Shown here: positions 14,727-24,571 of the stretch, piece after piece
Layout of the letters: each line of letters starts with the position of its first letter
How positions within the stretch are numbered: the first letter of the stretch is position 1
Assembly (NCBI RefSeq): GCF_014839805.1
Contig: NC_051138.1
Location: 3,470,983 to 3,534,982 of the forward strand
Length of the DNA: 64,000 bases
Source: Manduca sexta
Lineage: Eukaryota; Arthropoda; Insecta; Lepidoptera; Sphingidae
Reading direction: 5' to 3'
Program-made: the position numbers and the translations under genes
The notes under the pieces: generated by a model
What the model saw: only the letters and a program-made list of their open reading frames with translations
Told to the model about the DNA's origin: nothing
Database searches by the model: none

Positions 14727-16724
14727 TTAGATCGATGACGGTCTTCTCGTCTCAAATGTCACTTGTCCAGCAAAGTAATTCACCACCAAAAACCATAAAT
14801 TTATGAAAAAAATTGCTACTTGACTATTTAATGTTTGGTGGCTTGTCACTAAAGTATCAAGGAACTGGCTCATTCAACGAATGAGATTCGTGCTAAGCAC
14901 GAACCTCGATACAACATGTCGCCACCACACATATGCGATATTCGGGCGCCTTCCCATATAATGTTAACATCATAGTGTATAAAGGGGAGGCCTTGTGTTC
15001 CACATTTGTCTGATGCCTCATGCCACCCACAGGGGTTTGATGCAGTCTATTTGTAGTACAAATTTCAGGTCAACATTTTCAAATTTGCACATACACAGAA
15101 GTCATTTTATTTCTTTAGAAAATGACTATAGCAACTCCCATGGTTTACATAACAATTCCCAACATATTAATAAGATATAGCTAAGATTTGAATGAATTGT
15201 GTGTTATGGTGAGTCACAACTCACAGTGCGCGCCATAAGTAGGTCAAACTCCTCGTAAAACAAACAACAGGGAGTGACGATTAAACAAACACATTTAACA
15301 CATCAATTGCAAATTCATAACAAGTTATATAATATCTTTATTATGTTTAGTGAAAACTAAATTTTTGATTCTGTGCAGTTCTATTTTATACATATTAACA
15401 GCAGACTAAATAAAAAGTTTTTACTTTCAAACTAAATAAAATGATAGTGTCTGATTATGATTTTCTTTAAAGAATCTTTATTTGCCAAACTTTAAGTTAC
15501 TGTTTGCCCAGGATATACTTTGAAAGAGCTTAATTGATGTTAAATTATTTTTCAAAGATGGGTTCACAGCTCATAAAGCATATTTATGCAAAGCAAAAGT
15601 TGGGAAGTTCCACATAGTCATAATTTTAACTCAACTGGCATTTCCCAATTAAAAATAAAAAAAAAAAAACAAGTAAATTACTTATCAGTAAACCAATAAT
15701 TTATTTGAATATGGAATTTTCAAATATGATAACAATACAACATTATCAACTTTCTATGTATAATAAATGAGTTTTAACATAATGATATGACACATACAGT
15801 ATGATAAGAATTGCATAATAAATATTTCAGGTGGTAGGTGTGTATACATAGTGAGCAATTCAGTTATCTATTACCTTATTATCTACTTCTACTCACATGT
15901 TTACTCTTTTGACTTCCAGTTTCAAGAAGATTGAAGGTAGAAATTACTTATTGAGCATTTAGACTAGGCTAATTGCTAGTGCCTCATCCAGTAGTAAATA
16001 TACAAAAAATTAAATTATACCATTCTGTTAGGGAATGTAACAGTTTTTATTAATGATTTTATAAAACTTGGTTCATTTTGATATGGTAATATAGATTGTG
16101 TTTTAACTGTTGGGGTTTTGAAGGGGGGCTAGCTTCCACAACTAGATACATAGCTCGCGCTTAGGCATGTATTAGCTTGATATCTCTTCACTCATAAGTT
16201 GTAAAAATAAATTTACTTTTAAATATTTTCCATCAACCTTTTTACTGATTAGGGGCAATAAACTGGCAATCTAGAAAAGCATGTTCCTCTACTACATATT
16301 CTATGTTTATGACCAGCTAATGCAACACTGCATAACAAATACCAAGTGCATAACATTATACACTGGTTAACTATATGGGTAATACAAAAAATTCTGGTTT
16401 CAAAGTAATAAAACACCAGGTTATGGATATTTATTAAGAGATAAAAAAAAATATCCAGTTCTGTTATGATAACTTTCTAAAGTTTTACATGAGTATTAAT
16501 TTAAAATGGTTGATTATAAAAACAAATATAATGCATGAAAAATACAATTGTTTACATTCCACATTGCAGCCAGTTCATTGCACCAATGCTGTTAAGATTA
16601 TCAAATTAATATGATTTTCTTTTAACCTTACCGATGATTATGTAAAACATATTATCATGGTTTGCAAAAAAAACATAATATTTTATAAATTTATAGATTT
16701 TTTTTTATATTTATAATTTATCAT

Positions 16725-16830
16725 ATGGGATGGAATACACATGGCAGAAAATGGGAGTGGGCACCAGTTGGGCCTCTGCCTACCTCTTTGGGGATAAAAG
16801 GAGTGACTCAGTGAGTATGTGTGTTATAAT
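16725..16830 (+). mobile_element. SINE 3' fragment
   Basis: A short stretch resembles the 3' half of the SINE at 38165-38420: both carry GATGGGAYGGAATACAYAKG-like sequence, then a GGGAG-rich segment and a tail near GCCTCTGCCTACCTC. The tRNA-like head is missing, so this is a truncated copy. Confidence 0.5.
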
Positions 16831-17451
16831 TTATGTAAAAGGCACACTAGCTGTGCATAATTTATGATTTACTGCCATATTTGCATCTACTATTATTAGT
16901 CTACACACATTTTAATATATTTCACCAGTTGCTTAGCTATCCTTATAAGTCATAACTTATCTATTTCTGCTCAATAAATAATGCTACAATACTCAAATTG
17001 TAAACAAAGTAAAATTCTAATAAATATGGTATTAGAAAGTTTCAGATTACTTTAAGGTGTGATCTATTATTGGACTATATAGTAGTGCTATAAATTGGTA
17101 TTTTGTAGATCCTGAATAGTTAAAACATTAGAAACACAATGTTTCATACAAATGAGACTAGTATTTATTACATTTTAATGCAGGGATTGAATATAACTCC
17201 AACTTATAGTATTTTTTCATAACACATACAACTTTTTGTACAAATGAATAATGTGAATGTATAATGACTTGTGCAGGAATACACAGGTTTGTAATATATT
17301 GTGTAGGTACCTACTACCTACTATTCTTATTCCATTTCTATACCAAATAAATGATTAAATTATTACATGGTACATCTACTGTTAGATTGTGTGTTAAGTC
17401 GACGTTCTCATTGTCTTTATGAAGGTAAAGATAGTAATAATAATTGCTTAC

Positions 17452-17514
17452 CACATTGTAATTGAAGGTTGCGGCCTGAGGGTCGAAGTATTCTCTGTTT
17501 AACTTTTCCTCCAT
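17452..17514 (-). CDS. Likely first coding exon of an unidentified gene (partial)
   Basis: On the minus strand an ATG at 17514, in the context AAATCATGG, opens a 21-codon frame beginning MEEKLNREYF and ending NYNV, directly followed by a strong donor (GTAAGC). The composition is unlike the surrounding AT-rich DNA and the phase at the donor is 0. I do not recognise the protein. No downstream exon with a matching phase-0 acceptor was identified to the left, so the first intron may be more than 17 kb long and reach past the window edge. Alternatives are a short decoy frame or an exon of a small gene. Confidence 0.4.
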
Positions 17515-18750
17515 GATTTAATACAATCACTAACTTTTTATAGTTTTTAAAACACATGAACGTTGTAATTTGAGCATTTTATTTGAAGAAAACTTTGTTA
17601 ATACTTTCGATAACCGTTGGGAGCGTCCGAACTAACATTTTTAATCACTTTCGTTATTAAATTTGCATTTTTTTTATATTTTATATCTTCCACATAATTT
17701 ATACTAATATTAATTTTTACACGCGATAAAAAATAATATATTACTAAAAATCGGGAAGAAAAAAATTAATTTCGTTTGACAAATATTTATCTTACACACA
17801 AAACTGTCAGAGACGCCATAGTGCTATAGACAACACAACGAGAAAAGGACGGAAAGTACGTTATTCATATTATAACGCCATCTATCGTACTATAATTAAT
17901 TTAATTTCATATTGAATCAGTATTATTGAGGTACTCATAAAAATCCACCAACTTTGCTTAGTGTGCTTTAAAAAAATATTTATCTCGAAGCTCCACTTCA
18001 ACTACAGCATTTTTGCGAAAGCTTTAAAGTAAAAAAAAAAATATAGTATATTTATTAATTTTTTTTGCATTACTAGAATAAATTTTATAATTATTAGTGT
18101 TGAGCTTACATTTACGGGGATATTTTATAGGCAAGGACATTGAAATAAAAATCAGTCATATTATTATGTATAAATAATATAATAAAGCTTTGGTGATATA
18201 CAGCCTACACGGTCCAGCGATATCGGCAGGTTTACACTTTAATTTATGGAGGTGCCTCCAAAAAAACGGCGTGCTATTCAAAATTTATAATACAAGTATA
18301 GGAAAAATAAAATTAAATAAATTTCTACAATATTATCTTTACTTTGTTTGTTTAATTTTTGTAAATGGATATATATTCATCATTTTTATAATATAAAAAA
18401 AACACTAAAAATGTTGGTTCCAAGCATTTCCTCTTAAGTTCAAATCATTTTAATTTGCAACTAAAACTACTAGACAAATTTTGTTAGTATATTTTTCAAA
18501 AAGACCTTAAAGTTATTTTTTAACGGGATTATTCGTAAATCTTTGCGAACTCTCGACCGTCGAAGTGTTGTAACTTTGCCTACGAGTGTTGGTTCCATTC
18601 ATAACTATAATATTATGTCCAGAAACATAATTAAATTTGTTGTATAATTTTACTGAAATTTGAATACATACTGTATTTGCCCAAAGAGTTTCATTTATTA
18701 AAAAAATTAATTTTATATCAAATACCATCAAATTGACGCGCAATCGCAAT
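17515..18750. other. Intergenic sequence
   Basis: AT-rich with several A and T runs. It would contain the promoter and 5' untranslated region of the gene whose putative first exon is at 17452-17514. No TATA element at a convincing distance and no other feature was recognised; the 68-codon frame at 18190-18396 looks like random low-complexity sequence. Confidence 0.5.
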
Positions 18751-19051
18751 CCTAATGCCGGCGCCACACACAGACAAATATTTGAACAAAGACTGCCACA
18801 CATTTGAACACAGTTACAGACACTGACCAAATTTCAATTTTTATGGCTTTTACTTTTAGGTTTCCATATAATCGGTCCTCCTTCAAGCGACTCGATAACT
18901 TTGAACGCTTTGATGTGTGGTCGAAAAACCGATTCCGAATGGCAAATACGCAAACATTTAAACAAACTGCACAAATACGCAAATACCCGTGCCACACATT
19001 AGTTCAAACAAGTGTTCAAATATTTTTGGTATGTGTGGCGCCGGCATAAGG
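18751..19051. mobile_element. MITE with about 35-bp terminal inverted repeats
   Basis: The left end reads CCTAATGCCGGCGCCACAC and the right end, in reverse complement, reads CCTTATGCCGGCGCCACAC. Similarity continues inward for about 35 bases on each side, including AAATATTTGAACA. The roughly 300-bp body has no convincing gene. The family is not recognised and the target duplication is unclear. It lies between the 17452 exon and the 3' end of the WWOX gene. Confidence 0.7.
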
Positions 19052-19311
19052 CTAATATATTTATCTACAGGTGCCAGGTACGTACTAGGTAACATGGTAC
19101 TAAAATATAATTTAATACCACAGATATATTGAAACTGATAAATTGTGGTTCATAATACTTAGTGTAATTAGCTATAACCATCCACCACCATTCTATAGCC
19201 CACAATAATATATTAAATATAAATCTAATATGCTTATCTTTTAAAAGTCTCTTGTCTTATTTTTTTACATAAACACATATAAATTATCAAGAAATAAATA
19301 ATATTCTCTAA

Positions 19312-19548
19312 TCATGATGGCGTTTTCTTTTCTATGTATTTATCACAGTATTTCTGTATGTGTTCAGAGCCAACTTTGTCCACAATATTTTTGAGTGACA
19401 TGCTGAATACTTCGTAAGCTATTTCCTTATCCCTTGCCAAAGCTGACTCCTCACAGTAGAAGCAATTGTTAAAATAAAGTCCAGTGACACCGTCCAGCTC
19501 TGCAGCCGTCGCCACATATACAGTTGTCGCTGCAGCTTGTTGCTGTGA

Positions 19549-19583
<35 letters not shown>

Positions 19584-22500
19584 TTAGCTATAATACCTTA
19601 TTGATTAAAAGTTAGTGAAGATATTGGGATGCTTGATAGGAATAAATAAAGAAATTGCCAAGTGTGTTTAAATTAAATTTGTCAGACAGTTAAACTATGT
19701 CCATCATTAATATGAACATGATTTTTTATTGCACAAAAGTAAATCATAGGATTTTTATAAGTGTTTCACGCATGCTGTAATGAACATTAAATATTTATAT
19801 ACGAAAAAAAACAAAAATTGCAACATTGCACTACAACCTTCATCAAAATGTAACCTATAAAAAAAATACTCACAAGTGACTTAGTAAACGGTCTGACTAA
19901 TAAAAATGCCAATCTGTACAGCCACCATGACTTGCTGATGTTTGTATATACCATGTTTCCTGGATGTAGGGAATTTACATAGATCCCTTTACTTTTCCAT
20001 TCTTCACTTAACATCTGAAGGTGTTTGATATTATCATTAGATTTTTGATGATAAAGGTTTTTTTTAGCTACTAGTTTGTATAACATTGCTTGTGGCTTCG
20101 CCCGCGTGAAAAAATATTTCCAGGATAAAAATACCACTTTATATTATCCTGGGTTAAAAGTAGTATATAGCACTAAGAGTAATGTAGCTTCCTATTAGGA
20201 AAAAAAATTGGTTAAGTAGTTCATGAGATTCATATGTTAAAACTAATAAAAATGTGTTCAATCAAAGAAACTCTTCAGCTTTATATAAATGTATAGATAT
20301 TTTTTATTGATGTCACAATTTGCTTCCTTCTTATTGTGTGGTGAATTCTCAACTTGAACTTTTTCTCATGGACAATTGTACATAATAATGTTTTAAGTAA
20401 GTTAAAAAAATATATTTTGATAAGAATAAGTACCTAATTATAATTCATCAATATATTTACCTTGGCTGTTATTACATTATACAATTTTGAATTATTATAA
20501 GACATCATTGAACTGTATTCCTCTTTGGTCATAGCAAGATTTTGCATTGAGAACCTGTTTTGGAGACTTGCATATCTGAAAGTTTTTTAAATTATAATAT
20601 TGCAAACTTTAAATCAAGCTATAAAATATGGTAGCCAGTTGAATAATACTTCACCTGTGTGATTCTGAGGAAACAAATACAACTCTGGAGCCTTTCTTAA
20701 GCAATGGTTCAAGCAACAGAGCTAAATACATGTGGCTAAGATGATTTACTTGGTATATTGTTTCTAATTGGTCTGTAGTTTCTGTGTACGGAAGACCAAA
20801 CAAGCCAGCATTGAGAATGACCATGTCAAGATTTCTGCAAAAAATATATTGGCATAAATGATAAAATTAAGGTGGTAGCTCAAGGTCCATTTTCATACAT
20901 TTTGTTTCGGCTTTAATCTGGGTAACTAAACAAGTATTGGCAAGTAAAGAATTTAAATTCACGTCTAGTTAGTGATTAGTTCTCGCAGTTGAAAGAAAAA
21001 TGTAAAAATAATTAATAATCATGGATATTTCTGCAATATCCATGATTATTAATTATTTTTGAATTTAAATTCTTTACTTGCCAATACTTGTTTAGTTACC
21101 CAGATTAAAGCCGAAACAAAATGTATGAAAATGGACCTTGAGCTACCACCTTAATAAGCCTATGCTAAGTTTTGTAGAAACACAGTGCCGTGTCCTATGG
21201 ATACTCTACATTTTGAAGTCAATATGACTTAAAAAGAGGTTAGTATTAGCCAGTCTACAAGAATAAAGACCATAAAAGATAATGAGATTATGTATAATAA
21301 ATATTATGCAAATCTGATCCCCAACCATGAAGGACAATGAAGATCTATAAAGAAAAAATACAATTAATTTAAGCTACAATGAATTTTATTTCATAATTAT
21401 ATCTTATTATAGTACACCTTCATGGTAGATAGGATCTGTCATCGGTGACCAATTTAGATACTTACCAATTACAGTCATGTAGCTACAAATATCAAAGTTT
21501 AAAGACCTTATTCAGGTCTATTTGTACATAATTTATAGTCATATTCATGTACAAATTATTCACTAATAGTCTAAAGAGGCATGAAATAATAGATGTGAAA
21601 ATATACATAAAGGCTTAAAACTTACATATTTCTTTATCATAAAGGTTGTTTATTATTTAATTAATTTGTGATGTTCAAAAATAAATATTATTTATCATAG
21701 ACAATACCATTATATCTTAGATACTGTACAAAAATCCATTATGAAATTTAAATACATACTTTGCAAACACTGTTGGTACAGCAAGAGCACATTTTTTTAC
21801 ACTCTCCAATGAGGACAGATCACAATGTATTGCCTTAAGGTTGTCTTCACATGCATTGGTTTCTTGCACTATCTGTTTAATTGCTTCATTGGTGGCTTCC
21901 ATGTTTCGGTTAGCAAATAGGACATTACAACCATGCCTCGCCATAGATTTTGCTGTTTCATACCCAATTCCTGCATTGCATCCAGTTATCAAAACATATT
22001 TCATTGATAAGTCTATTCCGTGCAGGATCTGGAAGACATTTTTTTATTGGAAAATAAGTATAAGTGTGTATGAATGGCTTAAATTTAATAACAAATATTT
22101 TATAAATGCAAACCACCAGTGCTAATTTAAAATAGATAAATTAATTTCATTAGATTAGCAATATTGTATTTGTGTACTTTACCTGATAGGCTGTTGAAGA
22201 ACCGTCAAATCTTTGTCGAAAGTCATGCACATGTTCCTTTTCATCAACTGCAAAGGCTAATCTCGGATCAAGGTAGGTTGTGGTGTTAGTTTCTTTTTGT
22301 ATAAATATGGTTTCACCCTCTTCATTTACTGATTTTGTCCAGCCAAATGGCAAGTCTTTGGGGAGCACTTTCTTTCGTCCTGTTTGTGGGTGCACCCATT
22401 GAATTTTGTTGGTAAATGAACTGAAAATAATGTATTACATAATTTTAATCACTAGACTGGAATATAAAATTACATGTATCTTAGGTAGTAAAGAGTATTT

Positions 22501-22676
22501 TTAGTTTTTACCGATTACCATTACCTATTACGATCGTATAAGTAACAAGACTTAATGCAACATGTTATTGTAGCTAAACTAACTTACTTGACATAATAGA
22601 CGCTGCCATCCTCTGTTGCTCGCTCCTCCCAGCCCTGCGGCAATTCCTCGTCACTATCCGAATCAATATTGTGCAT
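19312..22676 (-). CDS. Wwox: WW domain-containing oxidoreductase (WWOX)
   Basis: A complete seven-exon model gives 420 aa, close to the 414 aa of human WWOX. Exons: 22588-22676, 22183-22420, 21760-22028, 20655-20834, 20461-20575, 19874-20014, 19312-19542. All introns are GT-AG and phases agree throughout. Two WW domains come first (GWEERATEDGSVYYVN, then GWTKSVNEEGETIF with TTYLDPR), then a short-chain dehydrogenase domain. The cofactor motif TGCNAGIG is at about residues 124-131; next come NAG and the SSESHR strand. The catalytic motif SYNNSK places Tyr at about 285 and Lys at about 289. HPGNM and SWWLYRLAF match the family closely. WWOX is an adaptor and putative NAD(P)-dependent oxidoreductase linked to stress signalling and metabolism; its substrate is unsettled. 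All key residues are present, so the gene looks functional. Confidence 0.95.
19552..19581. repeat. (TA)n microsatellite
   Basis: About 15 TA dinucleotides in the last WWOX intron, ten bases upstream (in gene orientation) of the final exon's acceptor. The usual pyrimidine tract is short here. Confidence 0.9.
20071..20297 (-). mobile_element. Short non-autonomous Helitron in WWOX intron 5
   Basis: Read on the minus strand it begins TCTATACATTTATATAAAGC after an A and ends with a GC hairpin-like segment (CACGCGGGCGAAGCCACAAG), a short spacer and CTAG followed by T. The 5' end matches the larger family A Helitrons but the 227-bp body lacks the 123-bp units. It fills half of the 446-bp intron, and its left end is about 55 bp from exon 6. 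Confidence 0.65.
20867..21154. mobile_element. Fold-back element with TTAA target duplication in WWOX intron 3
   Basis: A 280-bp insertion (20871-21150) is flanked on both sides by TTAA. It starts GGTGGTAGCTCAAGGTCC and ends with the exact reverse complement. The arms pair almost over their full length around a centre near 21037; the right arm lacks about 50 bases present in the left. TTAA duplication is typical of piggyBac-type transposition, though these ends do not look like standard piggyBac ends. The left arm is nearly identical to 24394-24556, the leader in front of the gag gene at 24572. It has no coding capacity. Confidence 0.8.
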
Positions 22677-23059
22677 TTTTTATTTTAGTTATGGTAGTGT
22701 CGTTATTAAATACACTGATAGTTATAACCACGGTAGAGATACTGCAGTTTGGGGACAACAATCTGATAAGTGAAAAAATATTATATTTGCATTACTTGAT
22801 GAACGTCAAAGAGATATGATAATGAATATTCACAATTATTTCGAGTCGACTGTTTTGCGATTGGTTGTATCGAGGTTTTTACGATAATTTTGCAACCGTT
22901 ATCACATTTTTTTTCCCCTAACTGGCTCTGTCCTTTGGGGCAATTATGCCGACGTGAAGTAAGGCAGATACACTCAAAGATAATTAAGATAAGAAATTAT
23001 AATAATATATAGAAAACATCACTAAAGAATAATACAATTTTGAATACAATTATAATTAA
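22677..23059. other. WWOX upstream region
   Basis: This contains the 5' untranslated region and presumably the promoter of the WWOX gene on the minus strand. No TATA box or other element was identified with confidence. Open frames on the plus strand overlap WWOX exon 1 in antisense and are not genes. Confidence 0.5.
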
Positions 23060-23947
23060 CTAGCTTTTGCCCGCGGCTCCGCCCGCGTTATAAAGTTTTT
23101 CAGGCTAAAGTTTTCCGTTATAAAAGTAGTAGTTTCCCGGGAGCCTATGCTCTTCCCAGGGTCTCAAACTGTCTTCATACCATATTTCATCTTAATGCGT
23201 TGGGTAGTTTTTGAGTTTAACACGTTCAGGCAGATAGATGCAGTGGGGGACTTTGTTTTATAATAATATTTTTTAGAACTTTTTAAGAGGAACAATCCCA
23301 TCATACATCATTGTTGCATAACTTTAACCGTTTACGCAGCGCACGCAACGGAAGCTCTCAAAACTAATAAATTGTCCCCGTTTTTGCAACATGTTTCATT
23401 ACTGCTCCGCTCCTATTAGTCATAGCGTGATGATATATAGCCCATAGTACTCCACAAATAAAGGGCTATCCAAAACAAAACGAATTTTTCAGTTCATACT
23501 GGTAGTTCCTGAGATTAGCCATTACTGCTCCGTTCCTATTGGTTATCGCGTGATGATATATAACTTAGAGCACTCTACAAACAAAGGGCTATCCAATGCA
23601 AAAATAATTTTTCAGTTTGGACCGGTAGTTCCTGAGATTAGCCATTACTGCTCCGCTCCTATTGGGTATAGCATGATGATATATAGCCTATAGCACTCCA
23701 CAAACAAAGGGCTATCCAACGCAAAAAGAATTTTTCAGTTTGGACCGGTAGTTCCTGAGATTAGCCATTACTGCTCCGCTCCTATTGGGTATAGCGTGAT
23801 GATATATAGCCTATAGCACTCCACAAACAAAGGGCTATCCAACGCAAAAAGAATTTTTCGGTTTGGACCGGTAGTTCCTGAGATTAGCGCGTTCAAACAA
23901 ACAAACAAACAAACTCTTCAGCTTTATATAATAGTGTAGAGTATAGA
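23060..23947 (-). mobile_element. Non-autonomous Helitron, family A, copy 2 (4 internal repeat units)
   Basis: Same family as 13960-14726. The minus-strand 5' end starts TCTATACTCTACAC followed by TATTATATAAAGC; the 3' end carries the hairpin GCGGGCGGAGCCGCGGGC and CTAG, then T. It is 888 bp long because the 123-bp unit is present four times. It has no helicase gene, so mobility would depend on an autonomous Helitron elsewhere. Confidence 0.8.
23398..23889. repeat. 123-bp tandem repeat, four units, inside Helitron A copy 2
   Basis: Unit starts (ATTACTGCTCC or one-base variants) fall at 23398, 23521, 23644 and 23767, exactly 123 bp apart. The last two units are nearly identical to each other, which suggests recent duplication. 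Positions 24132-24178 hold a degraded piece resembling part of the same monomer. Confidence 0.9.
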
Positions 23948-24183
23948 TAAATAAAAAGTTTGACAAAAGACGTTCAGTGTTGCCAGATGTGAGTTCGGTA
24001 GTATCTCAACCAATCTCAACATATTATTTAATCATGTAAATTCAAAAAACCGATAATGATTCCTTTAACCTACCTACATGGGTTGGGGGAAATAAAGTGG
24101 CCTACACTCATAAAAAATATAAATCCGGCACTGTATAAATAGCCTATAGCATTCCTCGATAAATGGGCTTCTGAGATTAGTTC

Positions 24184-24393
24184 TGTCGCGAATCCGAAAT
24201 TTTATATGTTTTAGTTCCCTTTTTTATCGACCTGGCAACACCGATGAGCGAAGCGAAGATACTTACCAAAGAGAATATAATCACTACATACTTACATGTA
24301 ATTCTCTTTGCGAAGGTAGTTATATATTAGTCTATGGAAGATAGTTGAAAAAGGGTTTGTGGCCTTTGCCTTCTCCTTAAGATTATAGCCTAA
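24184..24393 (+). repeat. Candidate 5' LTR of BEL/Pao-like element
   Basis: Starting TGTCGCGAATC, the first 78 bases (24184-24261) recur at 28490-28567 with only a few differences. Similarity resumes at 24337-24365 against about 28561-28592. The direct-repeat placement on both sides of gag-pol sequence fits a pair of LTRs. The 75 bases at 24262-24336 are absent from the downstream copy and are flanked by GAAGATA on both sides, like a small insertion. The right boundary is uncertain and no primer binding site was recognised. Confidence 0.5.
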
Positions 24394-24556
24394 GGTGGTA
24401 GCTCAAGGTCCATTTTCATACATTTTGTTTCGGCTTTAATCTGGGTAACTAAACAAGTATTGACAAGTAAAGAATTTAAATTCACGTCTAGTTAGTGATT
24501 AGTTCTCGCAGTTGAAAGAAAAACGTAAAAATAATTAATATGCATGGATATTTCGG
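24394..24556 (+). repeat. Leader segment shared with the WWOX-intron fold-back element
   Basis: From GGTGGTAGCTCAAGGTCC to about GGATATTTC this sequence matches the left arm of the element at 20871-21037 with few differences. It sits between the LTR-like repeat and the gag start codon at 24572, so it forms the 5' leader of the retrotransposon. The reverse-complement partner seen in the fold-back element was not found downstream of pol. Confidence 0.75.
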
Positions 24557-24571
24557 CCTTTAAAATTTAAT

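Larger units (their letters stand above)
1..17451. other. Long non-coding stretch with scattered repeat relics
   Basis: AT-rich sequence in which I found no convincing coding exon. Open frames here are short (under about 95 codons), lack family signatures and usually lack splice sites. It contains the repeats listed separately (hAT-like ends near 5403 and 6971, a Helitron at 13960-14726, a SINE tail near 16725) and a Helitron-end-like GC hairpin fragment at about 4015-4035. Slightly GC-richer patches occur near 2200-2450, 2920-3020, 8560-8700 and 12360-12640; these could be promoters or untranslated exons of a long gene, but nothing in the sequence proves it. It may be the first intron of the gene whose likely first exon is at 17452-17514. 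Confidence 0.6.
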
